A stretch of 64,000 bases of DNA from Shewanella sp. TC10 (GCF_009663145.1 NZ_VKHR01000023.1:1-64000); one strand, 5' to 3'; numbered from the stretch's first letter, positions 43,289 to 52,702 are shown. Made by a program: numbers and translations. The notes: generated by a model from the letters alone, not told the origin.

Positions 43289-44188
43289 ATGGATCAATTA
43301 AGAGCGCTTAAATACTTTGTGAAAGTGGTGGAGCTTGGTAGTTTCACTCAAGCTGCTAAGGTTTTTTCGGTTCCCGCTTCTTCACTTTCAAGGCGTGTGG
43401 CTGATTTAGAAAAAAGCCTTGGGGCAACCTTATTAAAACGCTCAACAAGGGCGGTGAACTTAACTGAGATTGGCGCTGAATATTATAAGCAAGTCTCGGT
43501 GTTGCTGAACCAGCTAGAGCAAAGTAATGAGGCAGTGAGAACTTATCAGACCGAACCAATGGGAAAGCTGCGAATAAGTGCAATGGTGGGGATTGGTCGA
43601 GAAGTGTTAATTCCACTGATGGAAGAGTTTTCGCAGTTATATCCTAAGGTGATCCTTGATATTGAGTTAAGCGATGAATTGTCTTCTGTGGGCCGTGATG
43701 ATGTCGATATTGCTATAAGAGGGGGTTATGCTCCCAATGATAGAGTGATGGCTATACGCCTGATGGACAATCAGTTTATTCCAGCTGCAACCGAGCAATA
43801 TTTACAAAAAATGGGCCGGCCAAGTCATCCTAACCAGTTATCAAACCATAAAGGTCTATATTACCGCTCGCCCAATGGCAGAGTATCTTGGCTTAGTTAT
43901 ATTGATGGCCAATGGCAGGATGTTTCTGCTCCCGCAGCTGCAATCAGTAACGTAGGGGAGTGGCTAATAGAAAAAGCCAAAAACCATGATGGTATTGTGA
44001 TGATGCCTCGTTGGGTGCTTAGTCCTTTTTTAGAAAGAGGCGAGTTATTAGAGTTAAATTTTGAACCACCATTATCAGCAACTCAAAGTGCTGATTTTGG
44101 GGTTTATCTTATATATCAAAAACAGCGCTATCATGTTCCGAAAGTCAAAGCGGCAGTGGATTTCTTGGTGGCTAGAATGAAACAATAA
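43289..44188 (+). CDS. LysR-type transcriptional regulator (CrgA-like)
   Basis: 299 residues. N-terminal winged helix (MDQLRALKYFVKVVELGSFTQAA...ASSLSRRVADLEKSLGATLL within 1-53), then a substrate-binding-like effector domain (about 88-295). The SLSRRVADLEKSLGATLLKRSTRAVNLT style is that of the CrgA/YafC-type branch. Divergent from the CurA-type reductase gene with a 125-bp shared region, so it probably regulates that gene (inference from the pair). Confidence 0.88.
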   Translation: MDQLRALKYFVKVVELGSFTQAAKVFSVPASSLSRRVADLEKSLGATLLKRSTRAVNLTEIGAEYYKQVSVLLNQLEQSNEAVRTYQTEPMGKLRISAMVGIGREVLIPLMEEFSQLYPKVILDIELSDELSSVGRDDVDIAIRGGYAPNDRVMAIRLMDNQFIPAATEQYLQKMGRPSHPNQLSNHKGLYYRSPNGRVSWLSYIDGQWQDVSAPAAAISNVGEWLIEKAKNHDGIVMMPRWVLSPFLERGELLELNFEPPLSATQSADFGVYLIYQKQRYHVPKVKAAVDFLVARMKQ

Positions 44189-44281
44189 TTTATGAGCTTT
44201 TTATTCAAGCATTGAGCAGTACGAGCTTTATTGAGAAAACACAATGAACCTGAATATAATTTGCAACGTTTTGAGGTAAAC

Positions 44282-44848
44282 ATGGATATTCAAATAAAAA
44301 CGCAACGTCTTAGCATTCGAGCGTTTGAAGCGGGCGATTTAGCGGCATTTACGAAATACAGAGCTGATCCTCAGATTGCGCAATACCAAAGTTGGACTGA
44401 TTATAGCCTTGAGCAAGCTCAAGCCATGTTTGAGCAAATGGATTATCAACAATTCGGTGAATCTGGTTTATGGTTTCAATTGGCGATTGCAGATAATCAA
44501 ACTAATCAGCTCATGGGCGATATTGCATTGCATTTTATTGATAAGCAGCAAATAGAAATCGGTTTCACGATTGCTCAAGATTACCAACAACAAGGGATTG
44601 CGTATGAAGCGGTATCAGCAGTGATCGAGTACTTGTTTAATTCGTTAAATAAACATCGAATCGTTGCCACTACAGATGCTGAAAACCTTGCTTCAATGGC
44701 CTTATTGCTAAAGTTAGGATTTAGAAAAGAAGGCCATTATTTGCAAAACATCTTTTTTAAAGGCCGCTGGGGCGATGAATGTTTTTTTGCCATGCTTAAT
44801 AGTGAATACATGACTAAATCAAAGGAAGGCGTCAATGTCTTGCGATGA
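44282..44848 (+). CDS. GNAT acetyltransferase, RimJ/RimL type
   Basis: 188 residues from the ATG at 44282, which has TGAGG 6 bases upstream. An upstream TTG (44231) in frame lacks support. Typical features are QRLSIRAFEAGDLAAFTKYRADP at the start, IEIGFTIAQDYQQQGIAYEAVSAVIEYLF (acetyl-CoA loop) and the end TDAENLASMALLLKLGFRKEG. RimJ/RimL-type enzymes acetylate N-terminal or amino groups of proteins or small molecules. It overlaps the DUF3624 gene by 14 bp. Confidence 0.87.
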   Translation: MDIQIKTQRLSIRAFEAGDLAAFTKYRADPQIAQYQSWTDYSLEQAQAMFEQMDYQQFGESGLWFQLAIADNQTNQLMGDIALHFIDKQQIEIGFTIAQDYQQQGIAYEAVSAVIEYLFNSLNKHRIVATTDAENLASMALLLKLGFRKEGHYLQNIFFKGRWGDECFFAMLNSEYMTKSKEGVNVLR

Positions 44849-45074
44849 TTGTCAGGATTCTATTTTTAAACAAAAAATTGGCCGTTGTAAGACTTGTATG
44901 TGGCAATTAACGGTTTTATCGTTGTTGGGGTGGCCACTTTGGTGGTATTTGTTTAGCGACGATATTTCATCCGTTGAATCTATTGCAATGATGTTCTTTT
45001 GTGGCGCTTTTACTGGTTTATTAAGCATTCACTTGCTGGTATTGGGGTATCGAAAGCTTAATCACTTAGAATGA
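44835..45074 (+). CDS. DUF3624 family small membrane protein
   Basis: 79 residues. A Cys-rich N-terminus (SCDDCQDSIFKQKIGRCKTCMWQL, four Cys) with two membrane segments behind it (about 25-42 and 50-72). The pattern CxxCxxxxFxxKIGRCxxCMxQLTVLS matches DUF3624, found in Shewanella and Vibrio, of unknown function. AAGG lies before the ATG, and the start overlaps the acetyltransferase stop region by 14 bp. A MITE copy begins 7 bp after its stop. Confidence 0.82.
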   Translation: MSCDDCQDSIFKQKIGRCKTCMWQLTVLSLLGWPLWWYLFSDDISSVESIAMMFFCGAFTGLLSIHLLVLGYRKLNHLE

Positions 45075-45080
45075 ATAGGT

Positions 45081-45347
45081 TAGGGCCTGTTGATCTTTCG
45101 AGGTTGCTTTTGCAGCGAATTGTTGGTCATTTGTACAAGGCAGAGACTTTGTGGTGTAGTTATTCTACATAAAAAGTCGATAACGCAGTAAAAATGACCA
45201 ACAAACGCTGCCCGAAGGGTTCGACTAAAAGCGTTTTACTCTTTGTTGAATGAACTTTGCTTAGATGACTAGGCATCAATTCATCCGCCTCGATTAAAAT
45301 GCTTTTATTTCGAACAAAACTTAACCTGCAAAGATCAACAGGCCCTA
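45081..45347 (-). mobile_element. MITE-like element, copy 4 (267-bp form, inverted)
   Basis: The same family as at 3405, in opposite orientation, bounded by TAGGGCCTGTTGATCTTT and AAGATCAACAGGCCCTA with TA at both ends. It has the same length as copy 1. It fills almost the whole gap between the DUF3624 and DUF2062 genes and starts directly behind the DUF3624 stop. Confidence 0.85.
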
Positions 45348-45383
45348 GGGTTTTATATAAAAAACGGCTAATAGGATATCAAT

Positions 45384-45411
45384 AAAAAGTCAGCGAACAA
45401 GCTGACTTTTT
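45384..45411. terminator. Bidirectional terminator before the DUF2062 gene end
   Basis: AAAAAGTCAGC and GCTGACTTTTT pair around GAACAA, with A and T runs on both sides. It is placed to end the minus-strand DUF2062 transcript and to block plus-strand read-through from the DUF3624 side. Confidence 0.82.
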
Positions 45412-45440
45412 ATTTTGACTTGTTTGATGCTGCTAATGGG

Positions 45441-45944
45441 TTAACTTCTGTTTTTCCATTTAAAGAGTACTGAGTACTTCCACAGGCTTTTAATCACAAA
45501 GAAGCTAATAAAAGCAAAAATAAGTCCTAGTGCTACACACCCTAATAGAAAAGGTGGACCAATGGTTCCAATTGAGCTTTCTATCCACTGCCAATTGGCT
45601 TCAAACGCAAAGTCAGTGGTGTCCATACCTAATATTTTAGCGCCTAACAGGTAAGCGGCGTAAAACATAAACGGCATTGTGATTGGGTTTGTTAACCATA
45701 CAAGTGCAACCGCCAAAGGAATATTGACGTTAAAAAATATCGCCATGCCAGCAGCAATGACCATTTGAAATGGGACTGGAAGCCAAGCAACAAATAGACC
45801 TACCGCAAATGAACCTGGAGCTGACTTACGATTTAAACTCCACAAGTTGGGCTTATCTAATAAATTACCGAAAACACGTAAATACTTGTGATTACGCAAG
45901 GTTTCAGGCTTCGGCATAAATTTTTGTAATAATTTTTTTGGCAT
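45441..45944 (-). CDS. DUF2062 family membrane protein
   Basis: 167 residues. N-terminal basic amphipathic segment (MPKKLLQKFMPKPETLRNHK), then three membrane segments including SFAVGLFVAWLPVPFQMVIAAG and IPLAVALVWLTNPITMPFMFYAAY. The family motif (GxFxAWLPxPxQM ... LTNPITxPP/F) is clear. Function unknown; the family sits near comEC and msbA in related bacteria. It diverges from comEC across 28 bp, so their promoters overlap. Confidence 0.85.
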   Translation of the reverse strand: MPKKLLQKFMPKPETLRNHKYLRVFGNLLDKPNLWSLNRKSAPGSFAVGLFVAWLPVPFQMVIAAGMAIFFNVNIPLAVALVWLTNPITMPFMFYAAYLLGAKILGMDTTDFAFEANWQWIESSIGTIGPPFLLGCVALGLIFAFISFFVIKSLWKYSVLFKWKNRS

Positions 45945-45972
45945 ATACGCGATTACTGTCTTTAATTAATCA

Positions 45973-48561
45973 ATGATAAATCGATTCATTTATGGTTTTT
46001 GCGCCAGTATGCTTTTTAGCAATATATTGCCAAGCTTACTTCCTATATGGATGGCGTCTATCATTCTGATTGTCGTTTTATCCACCTTCAAAAAATGGCC
46101 ATTCATCAGTGGGACACTTAGTGGAGTTTTATTAGTTTCTTTTTGTTTTAATTCACTATTTTCATCACACGAATCTGAAATTCCTGTTCAAAAACAATTC
46201 AAGGCAGAGATAGTATCACTAGTTAGCACAAACAGCGACTGGATAAGTTTCGACATTCGGTTGATTTCTGAACATAAAGCATTCTACCAATCTAACTATA
46301 GACTCACTTGGCAACATCCGCCCGAGGTTAAAGTCGGTCAAGTATGGTTATTTACAGCCCGCATGAAACCCATAACAAGCCCATTGAATCAAGGTGGTTT
46401 TAATCAACAAAAATACTTATTAAGTCGTCATATTGTCGCTAAAGGTAGAGTCAAGCAAGCAAAGCTTCTTCATTATGAAGCGCCAATACGACAAATAATC
46501 ATTGATAAGATGACGCCAATATTACACAGCTTATCTAATGGATCTGTGTTAAGAGCGCTTTTATTCGGTGACAAGTCAGCATTAACGCCACAGCAATGGC
46601 AGCAATTAAGGCAAACGGGTACTGGACATTTAGTGGCAATATCAGGTTTGCACTTATCAGTGGTATTTGGCTTGTTTTGGTTTTTATCTCGCTTTGGTTT
46701 GCAACGCATTTTACCTACAGAAAGTAGACGAAATGTATTGATGGCCATGGTTTTTGCTGTGTTAATGACAGCTGGGTATGGCTACTTAGCTGGGTTTGCT
46801 ATTTCGACTCAGCGAGCATTCGTAATGTTACTTATGCTGGTGGTACTCACTATGGTGAATCAATACTCATCACCCTGGCAGCGGCTTATGTGGGCGTTAT
46901 TTGCCGTTTTAATCATTGATCCATTCGCAAGTTTAAGTGCAGGGTTTTGGCTATCGTTTAGTGCACTGGTCATCATACTGTTTACACTTGAATATTCAGA
47001 AGCTAATTCCAGAAGCATAAATGAAGTGATCGAATTTAACGACACAGGAGCTAACGACGCTGGAACTAACGACACTGAATTTAACAATGATGAAGTTAAC
47101 AACGATGAAGTTAATGCTGCTAAAGGTATCGATACTCAAGATATCGATACTCATGATAACCAAACTCAAGATAACGAAAAAAGTATCCATCAAGTTGACC
47201 CATCATTAGCAAATAATTGGTCATATATTCATTTGTTCAAAATGAAGTCTCGAAATTATTTTTGGCAGTTAGTGATTTATTTTCAGCGGTTTTGGTCAAT
47301 TCAATGGCGACTCGCTGTTGGACTTGGGTTAATTCAAGCCGTTTTGTTCGGTACAGTATCGATTAATAGTATATGGGTTAATTTGCTCATGGTGCCATGG
47401 TTTAGCATTTTGGTTATCCCCTTAAGCATCATTGCATTGGTATTAATTTTACTGATGATGTTGTTGCCATTGTCTGATGAAATAATGGTTGGTATTGGCA
47501 CTCAGTTAATGACGGTGGCAAATTTTACACTTGAAGGTTTTCAGCTACTTATCAGCCAAAGCAACCATTGGCCAGTGGCGTTAATTTATTTACCTGATCG
47601 ATTAATTATCTGTTTAATGATGTTTGTTTTTGGGCTGTTTCTATTGAAATGGACGGGCAATATCCAGTGGCGGTTATGTGCTGGGTTACTGTGTTTGCCA
47701 TTTTTTATGTATCTCACTAACAACTTAATAAATGAAGAAAACAATGACCTTCCTACAAACTGGCAAGCCCATATTTTAGATGTTGGTCAGGGCACTGCTG
47801 TTTTGATCCAACAAGGGAATAGGGGAATACTTTATGATACTGGCGCTGCATACGGCGAAAATTTCAGTTATGCAGAGCGGGTGATTATTCCCACCTTAAA
47901 AGCTAAAGGCGTAAGCCAGCTTGATTATATTATTATTAGCCATGACGATAATGATCATGCTGGTGGACTAAGCACATTACTCGCTCAATATCCTAATAGC
48001 ACGCTCATTAGCGATACGCATGAGCATCACTTTAATCTAAGCAAGGTAAAAGAGCCTATTGTAAACCCGTGTAGTAAACGGCAATTTATTTGGCAGGGAC
48101 TAAAGGTGGATCTAGCTGTTAACTCCAAAGCTGAAAACGATAATAATCGTTCCTGTATTGCTTATATTAGTGATGATAAACATCAGCTGTTATTGGCTGG
48201 AGATATTGAGAAGCAATCTGAGCAGTATTTTATCGAAAATAACAGCTTAACCAAGGCTGATATATTACTGGCACCACATCACGGCAGTCGTACTTCATCT
48301 ACAGCTGCATTTATTGATGAAGTGTCACCAAAGCAAGTTATCTTTACAGCAGGATTTGCCAATCAATATGGATTCCCTAAAGATGATGTCGTTAATCGAT
48401 ACAAAATAAGAGGAATAGAAACACTTGTAAGCGGACGGTCTGGTCAAATTAGTATAGATTTTAAACCATCAAATTATGTTATTCGTCAATATCGTACAGA
48501 TATTGCGCCATTTTGGTATAACAAGCTGTTTAGATTTGGTGAGAAAGTTAAAGCAGAGTAG
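45973..48561 (+). CDS. comEC: ComEC/Rec2-family DNA-uptake channel
   Basis: 862 residues. N-terminal OB-like region, competence (membrane) domain with HLVAISGLHLSVVFGLFWF and many helices, then a periplasmic metallo-beta-lactamase-like domain (ILDVGQGTAVLIQQGN, ISHDDNDHAGG with His657, LLAGDIEKQSE, LLAPHHGSRTSS). It is the inner-membrane channel for single-stranded DNA during transformation. Residues about 356-405 form an insertion of ten acidic five-residue repeats encoded by 15-bp units, placed between membrane helices. It heads the group msbA-lpxK-Trm112; msbA starts 41 bp later. Confidence 0.88.
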   Translation: MINRFIYGFCASMLFSNILPSLLPIWMASIILIVVLSTFKKWPFISGTLSGVLLVSFCFNSLFSSHESEIPVQKQFKAEIVSLVSTNSDWISFDIRLISEHKAFYQSNYRLTWQHPPEVKVGQVWLFTARMKPITSPLNQGGFNQQKYLLSRHIVAKGRVKQAKLLHYEAPIRQIIIDKMTPILHSLSNGSVLRALLFGDKSALTPQQWQQLRQTGTGHLVAISGLHLSVVFGLFWFLSRFGLQRILPTESRRNVLMAMVFAVLMTAGYGYLAGFAISTQRAFVMLLMLVVLTMVNQYSSPWQRLMWALFAVLIIDPFASLSAGFWLSFSALVIILFTLEYSEANSRSINEVIEFNDTGANDAGTNDTEFNNDEVNNDEVNAAKGIDTQDIDTHDNQTQDNEKSIHQVDPSLANNWSYIHLFKMKSRNYFWQLVIYFQRFWSIQWRLAVGLGLIQAVLFGTVSINSIWVNLLMVPWFSILVIPLSIIALVLILLMMLLPLSDEIMVGIGTQLMTVANFTLEGFQLLISQSNHWPVALIYLPDRLIICLMMFVFGLFLLKWTGNIQWRLCAGLLCLPFFMYLTNNLINEENNDLPTNWQAHILDVGQGTAVLIQQGNRGILYDTGAAYGENFSYAERVIIPTLKAKGVSQLDYIIISHDDNDHAGGLSTLLAQYPNSTLISDTHEHHFNLSKVKEPIVNPCSKRQFIWQGLKVDLAVNSKAENDNNRSCIAYISDDKHQLLLAGDIEKQSEQYFIENNSLTKADILLAPHHGSRTSSTAAFIDEVSPKQVIFTAGFANQYGFPKDDVVNRYKIRGIETLVSGRSGQISIDFKPSNYVIRQYRTDIAPFWYNKLFRFGEKVKAE
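47037..47186 (+). repeat. 15-bp tandem array inside comEC
   Basis: Ten 15-bp units in frame: TAACGACACAGGAGC, TAACGACGCTGGAAC and so on, encoding NDTGA, NDAGT, NDTEF, NNDEV, NNDEV, NAAKG, IDTQD, IDTHD, NQTQD and NEKSI. The array adds about 50 hydrophilic residues to a loop of the channel. The reading frame stays open through it. Confidence 0.88.
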
Positions 48562-48601
48562 AATATGGCCTTTGTTTGCTATTCAAGTGTTAATGTAATC
48601 A

Positions 48602-50407
48602 ATGACAACAACTAATAACGAAATGTCGAGCGTATTTAGACGCCTTCTTACTTATCTGGTCCCTATGAAAGGGATGTTCCTGTTAGCTATCGCAGGCCTA
48701 CTGACTTATGGCCTAGTTGATGCTGCTTTTATTGCATTCATTAAGCCTTTTATTGATGAAGGCTTCGGCCAAGCGCCTGCTGTTGTAGGAGGCGTTGAAG
48801 TCGATGTTCCTACCCACGGTGGCTTTAATGCCAATAAAGATATTATGTTGATGGCACCATTAGTGGTGATTGGCATGTTTACTTTGCGTGGTATTGCCAA
48901 CTTTGTATCCACTTATTGTGTTTCGTATATGAGTGCAAAGTTAATCATGGATATGCGCCAACAGGTATTTGAGCATTATTTACGTTTACCTGTGAGTTAT
49001 ATTGACCGTGAAAATAGCGGTAACTTAATTTCTCGTGTGACCTTTGATACTGAGCAAATTGCACGTGCATCAGGCAGCGCGCTAATTTCTATCGTCCGTG
49101 ACTCAATCACTGTTATTGCTATGCTAGCCATTATGTTCTTTTATTCATGGAAATTATCACTGTGTATTTTAGTGATTGGTCCATTGATGGGCATTGTTAT
49201 TAGTGTTGTGAGTAAGCGTTTTCGTAAAGTCTCTAAGCAAATTCAATCTGCAATGGGCGGCGTAACAGCAACTACAGAGCAGATGATTAAAGGCCATAAA
49301 AATGTGTTGGCTTTTGGTGGTCAAAAGACCGAAGTTAATCGATTCTTTAAAGTGAATGACTCTAACCGTCATCAGAATATGAAACTTGCTGTGGCTCAAG
49401 CTATTAGCCAACCAGTCATTATGATTATTGGCTCTTTTGCTCTGGCCTTTGTGTTATATGCAGCGACTTTTCCTGGTCTTAAAGAAGACATCACAGCAGG
49501 TACTTTTGCGGCTATTTTAGGTGCCATGATGGCGATGCTTCAGCCAATTAAAAACTTAACCCGAGTTAACGCTGAGTTTCAGCGTGGTATTGCAGCTTGT
49601 ACCACAGTGTTCGAGTTATTAGATACCGCGCCTGAATCTGATACCGGTGAATTTGAAACCAAGCGCGTTAAAGGTAATTTGAAGTTTAATAACGTGACGT
49701 TCAGCTATCCTGATACCGAAAAACCAGCATTAACCAATATCGATTTTGAAGTTAAGCAAGGTAAAACTATTGCATTGGTAGGTCGCAGTGGCTCGGGTAA
49801 GTCGACGATTGCCAGCTTAATGACACGTTTTTATACTGGGGTATCTGAAGGGGATATTACTCTTGATGATGTTAGTATTTATGATTACAAATTAACCTCT
49901 TTACGTAATCAAGTGGCACTAGTCTCTCAACAAGTGACCTTATTCAATGACACCATTGCCAATAATATTGCTTACGCATATCCAGGTGAGGTAACCCGTG
50001 AACAAATTGTCAAAGCAGCTGAGCTTGCTTATGCCATGGAGTTTATTGAAACCTTACCTGAAGGTTTAGATACCGAAGTGGGCGAGAATGGTGTTTTACT
50101 TTCTGGTGGTCAGCGTCAACGAATTGCGATAGCAAGAGCGATGTTACGTGATGCTCCTGTGTTGATTTTAGATGAAGCAACGTCTGCCTTAGACACTGAA
50201 TCAGAAAAAGCCATTCAACATGGTTTAGACAATTTACGCCATAACCGTACTTCAATCGTGATTGCTCACCGCCTTTCAACTATTGAATCTGCTGATGAAA
50301 TCTTAGTGATAGATCAAGGCTCGGTCGTTGAGCGTGGAACTCACACAGATCTTATCGCCAAAGAAGGCATTTATTCCAACCTGTACCAAATGCAATTTGG
50401 TAATTAA
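48602..50407 (+). CDS. msbA: Lipid A flippase MsbA
   Basis: 601 residues, a half-transporter with six membrane helices (about 20-310) and an ABC ATPase domain: Walker A VGRSGSGKSTIASLM, signature [17 protein letters not shown], Walker B VLILDEATSALD and H-loop IAHRLSTIE. MsbA moves core-lipid A across the inner membrane as a homodimer. Its stop codon is directly followed by the lpxK start (TAAATG), and comEC lies just upstream, so the genes are probably cotranscribed. Shewanella and E. coli share this order. Confidence 0.95.
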   Translation: MTTTNNEMSSVFRRLLTYLVPMKGMFLLAIAGLLTYGLVDAAFIAFIKPFIDEGFGQAPAVVGGVEVDVPTHGGFNANKDIMLMAPLVVIGMFTLRGIANFVSTYCVSYMSAKLIMDMRQQVFEHYLRLPVSYIDRENSGNLISRVTFDTEQIARASGSALISIVRDSITVIAMLAIMFFYSWKLSLCILVIGPLMGIVISVVSKRFRKVSKQIQSAMGGVTATTEQMIKGHKNVLAFGGQKTEVNRFFKVNDSNRHQNMKLAVAQAISQPVIMIIGSFALAFVLYAATFPGLKEDITAGTFAAILGAMMAMLQPIKNLTRVNAEFQRGIAACTTVFELLDTAPESDTGEFETKRVKGNLKFNNVTFSYPDTEKPALTNIDFEVKQGKTIALVGRSGSGKSTIASLMTRFYTGVSEGDITLDDVSIYDYKLTSLRNQVALVSQQVTLFNDTIANNIAYAYPGEVTREQIVKAAELAYAMEFIETLPEGLDTEVGENGVLLSGGQRQRIAIARAMLRDAPVLILDEATSALDTESEKAIQHGLDNLRHNRTSIVIAHRLSTIESADEILVIDQGSVVERGTHTDLIAKEGIYSNLYQMQFGN

Positions 50408-51415
50408 ATGCAATCGTTAGTGAATAAAATCTGGTACCAAGGGCATCCAGCTAAATGGTTATTAATGCCATTAAGCTGGTTGTTTGCTTTAGTGTCTTTT
50501 CTTAGACGTCTAGGTTATAAACTAGGTTTAAGCACTGCAGAAACTCTCCCTGTTCCAGTCATTATCGTAGGTAATATTACCGCTGGCGGAAGTGGTAAAA
50601 CGCCCACGGTGATTTATTTGATTAATTTATTGCGCCAACAAGGTTACAAGCCTGGGGTCATTAGCCGTGGTTACGGTGTTAATATTGATGGCGTTAAAGC
50701 GGTAAGGCCTACTGATAAAGCGACTGAAGTAGGTGATGAGCCAGCTATGATTGTTGCTCGTACTCAAGTTCCTATGGTTGTTGGCGCGAAACGTATCGAT
50801 GCTGCTAAGTCATTATTATCTGAATTTGATGTTGATGTGATCATTAGTGATGATGGCTTACAGCATTATGCTTTAGCAAGAGATATAGAGCTTGCCATTG
50901 TTGATGGGCAACGCCGTTATGGTAATGAATGTTTAATCCCAGCAGGACCACTTAGAGAAGGGCTATGGCGATTAAACAGTATCGATTGGGTGATAAATAA
51001 TGGCGGAGAGTCTCAAGCTAATGAAGTTAGTATGAGTCTAGAGCCTAGTACGCTTAAATCAGTAAAGCCGTCAAATAATGATGGATGGCTGCATCAAGAT
51101 GCTGTGGCGATGGCTGGCATTGGTAATCCCCAACGGTTTTTTGATAGTCTGCAGACTTTGGGTTATTCAATTACACAAACTAAAGCATTTGAAGACCATC
51201 AAACCTTTGATGAAGAGGAGTTAAAGCAGCTATCTCTTCAAAGTCCATTGATTATGACTGAAAAAGATGCGGTTAAATGTCGCGATTTTGCACAACAAAA
51301 CTGGTGGTATTTGCCAGTAAATGCGAAGCTTAATGAAAGTTTTGATCTAGCATTTTTGAACAGACTAAAAGAAGTCATCAAAGTTAAACAAGGAAACCTC
51401 CATGGCGTTCGATAA
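50408..51415 (+). CDS. lpxK: Tetraacyldisaccharide 4'-kinase LpxK
   Basis: 335 residues. A membrane-associated N-terminus (about 15-35), then the P-loop [18 protein letters not shown] typical of Lpx[48 protein letters not shown] and [10 protein letters not shown]. It phosphorylates the lipid A precursor at the 4' position, using ATP, on the inner face of the inner membrane. Starts immediately after msbA; overlaps the Trm112 gene by 14 bp. An essential core gene, complete here. Confidence 0.95.
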   Translation: MQSLVNKIWYQGHPAKWLLMPLSWLFALVSFLRRLGYKLGLSTAETLPVPVIIVGNITAGGSGKTPTVIYLINLLRQQGYKPGVISRGYGVNIDGVKAVRPTDKATEVGDEPAMIVARTQVPMVVGAKRIDAAKSLLSEFDVDVIISDDGLQHYALARDIELAIVDGQRRYGNECLIPAGPLREGLWRLNSIDWVINNGGESQANEVSMSLEPSTLKSVKPSNNDGWLHQDAVAMAGIGNPQRFFDSLQTLGYSITQTKAFEDHQTFDEEELKQLSLQSPLIMTEKDAVKCRDFAQQNWWYLPVNAKLNESFDLAFLNRLKEVIKVKQGNLHGVR

Positions 51416-51575
51416 AAAATTACTTGAGATTGTGGCTTGCCCTGTATGTAAAGGTAAGTTGGAATTTGATAAAGAAGCAGATCAACTTATCTGTAAAGCT
51501 GATAAATTAGCTTACCCAATAACAGAAGGTATTCCTGTATTACTCGAAAACAGAGCGATACCACTAGAGTCGTAA
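51402..51575 (+). CDS. ycaR: Trm112/YcaR-family small zinc-ribbon-like protein
   Basis: 57 residues ([20 protein letters not shown]...). AAGGAAA lies 8 bases before the ATG, and the start overlaps the lpxK stop by 14 bp. Three cysteines (CPVC and ICKAD) and the terminal block [20 protein letters not shown] are diagnostic of the Trm112/YcaR group (UPF0434), which often lacks the fourth cysteine. In eukaryotes Trm112 activates methyltransferases; the bacterial function is unclear. In E. coli it is followed by kdsB, which is absent here. Confidence 0.9.
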   Translation: MAFDKKLLEIVACPVCKGKLEFDKEADQLICKADKLAYPITEGIPVLLENRAIPLES

Positions 51576-51576
51576 T

Positions 51577-51669
51577 GATTCTTAGCTTGCGAGAAGTCAT
51601 TAGCTTACGGTTAAAGCCTTTAGCTTGTTAGAAGCCTTTAGCTTGCGAAAATCCTTTAGCTGACTTTTA
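51577..51669. repeat. Degenerate 18-bp tandem array after the Trm112 gene
   Basis: Five units of 18-20 bp built on the core CTTTAGCTTGCGAGAAG (for example GCCTTTAGCTTGTTAGAA then GCCTTTAGCTTGCGAAAA). The array ends 23 bp before the operon terminator. It lies in the mRNA 3' end. Confidence 0.72.
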
Positions 51670-51692
51670 GTAAACGAGTTTATTAAAATGAT

Positions 51693-51719
51693 AAAAAGCG
51701 CCTATATGGCGCTTTTTTT
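51693..51719 (+). terminator. Terminator of the msbA-lpxK-Trm112 operon
   Basis: AAAAGCGCC and GGCGCTTTT pair around TATAT, followed by seven T. The remaining 200 bp to the kinase-like gene hold nothing that I can name. Confidence 0.88.
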
Positions 51720-51920
51720 GTGCCTACTTTAACTGAGGTACATTTAATTGCTTTGGTTAAATTTTGTGCGTTTAATGTTATTCGTATGTAGGTACTGTTT
51801 ATAGAGTAATTGCACTAAGTTTGTCTGAAGTAAAACTTAGAGAATTAATTCTGCTTAAGTTTGCAGTTATTGTCTTTTTATCAGGATACTGAATATTCAG
51901 ATCAGTATCGGATAATTTCA

Positions 51921-52643
51921 ATGACTCAAATGCAATCCTTCAAAGACAAAGTCGCTCAAATGTTGGTATTAAACCAAGGGCAAAGGATCAGTCACTTTGA
52001 ATATGATGGTAAGCGTTACTGGTTAAAACAAGTTGAACAGTTAGAAGGTGCAATGCGTTTTTTAAAAGCCAATTCTGCTAAAGCGTTGACTAAAGAAACA
52101 CAAGTTTTAAAACAACTGGATACCGAAGGAGCACCTGTGCCTAAAGTTGTGGCGAACGGTGAAGGTTATTTAGTGGTTGAAGACGCGGGTAGAACGGTTC
52201 GAGAATGGTTAGATAGAGATGATATCGAATCTTCAAAGTTGCAAGGTATCCTCAATGACTCAAGCCAAGCATTAGCCCACTTACATCAAATGCAATTAGC
52301 TCACGGACGTCCTGCACTAAGGGATATCAGCTGGCGATCAGGTGAAGTTAAATTTATTGATTTTGAAGCAAATCAGCAAAAAGGCACAGTGGTGGATCTA
52401 CAGATCCGTGATTTATTGGTTTATGTTCATAGCTTATATCGATATTTAGGTGAAGACAGCGAGCGGATTTCGAAGGCTATTACCGCTTATCGACAGGCTG
52501 GTGGTGAATTGATTTGGCAAAAATCTAAGCAGTTTCTCACTTCATGGCAATGGTTGTATTACTGTGCACGTCCTTTTAAAAACATTGGCGGTAAAGACTT
52601 AAAGCCTGTTTATTGGGTTTTATGGCATTTCAGAAATAATTAA
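51921..52643 (+). CDS. Kinase-like protein (KdkA/InaA/RIO-type fold)
   Basis: 240 residues from the ATG at 51921; a TTG-initiated frame from 51861 adds 20 residues without family support. The N-half has RISHFEYDGKRYWLKQVEQ (candidate ATP-Lys) and TKETQVLKQLDTEGAPVPKVVANGEGYLVVED. The C-half has LAHGRPALRDISWRSGEVKFIDFEANQ, like the catalytic HGD..RDI and metal IDFE of LPS-type and RIO kinases, though the Asp of the HGD motif reads Arg here. It may modify lipopolysaccharide or a protein. Monocistronic, followed by a strong terminator. Confidence 0.7.
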   Translation: MTQMQSFKDKVAQMLVLNQGQRISHFEYDGKRYWLKQVEQLEGAMRFLKANSAKALTKETQVLKQLDTEGAPVPKVVANGEGYLVVEDAGRTVREWLDRDDIESSKLQGILNDSSQALAHLHQMQLAHGRPALRDISWRSGEVKFIDFEANQQKGTVVDLQIRDLLVYVHSLYRYLGEDSERISKAITAYRQAGGELIWQKSKQFLTSWQWLYYCARPFKNIGGKDLKPVYWVLWHFRNN

Positions 52644-52656
52644 TTGCTGAGCAACT

Positions 52657-52686
52657 AAAAAAGCTTGTGACAAGCACAAGCTTTTT
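52657..52686. terminator. Bidirectional terminator
   Basis: A 12-bp stem (AAAAAGCTTGTG / CACAAGCTTTTT) with loop ACAAG between the convergent kinase-like and MBL genes. Runs of A and T on both sides make it work in both directions. Confidence 0.88.
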
Positions 52687-52702
52687 ATTGAAACTTAAAC
52701 GC

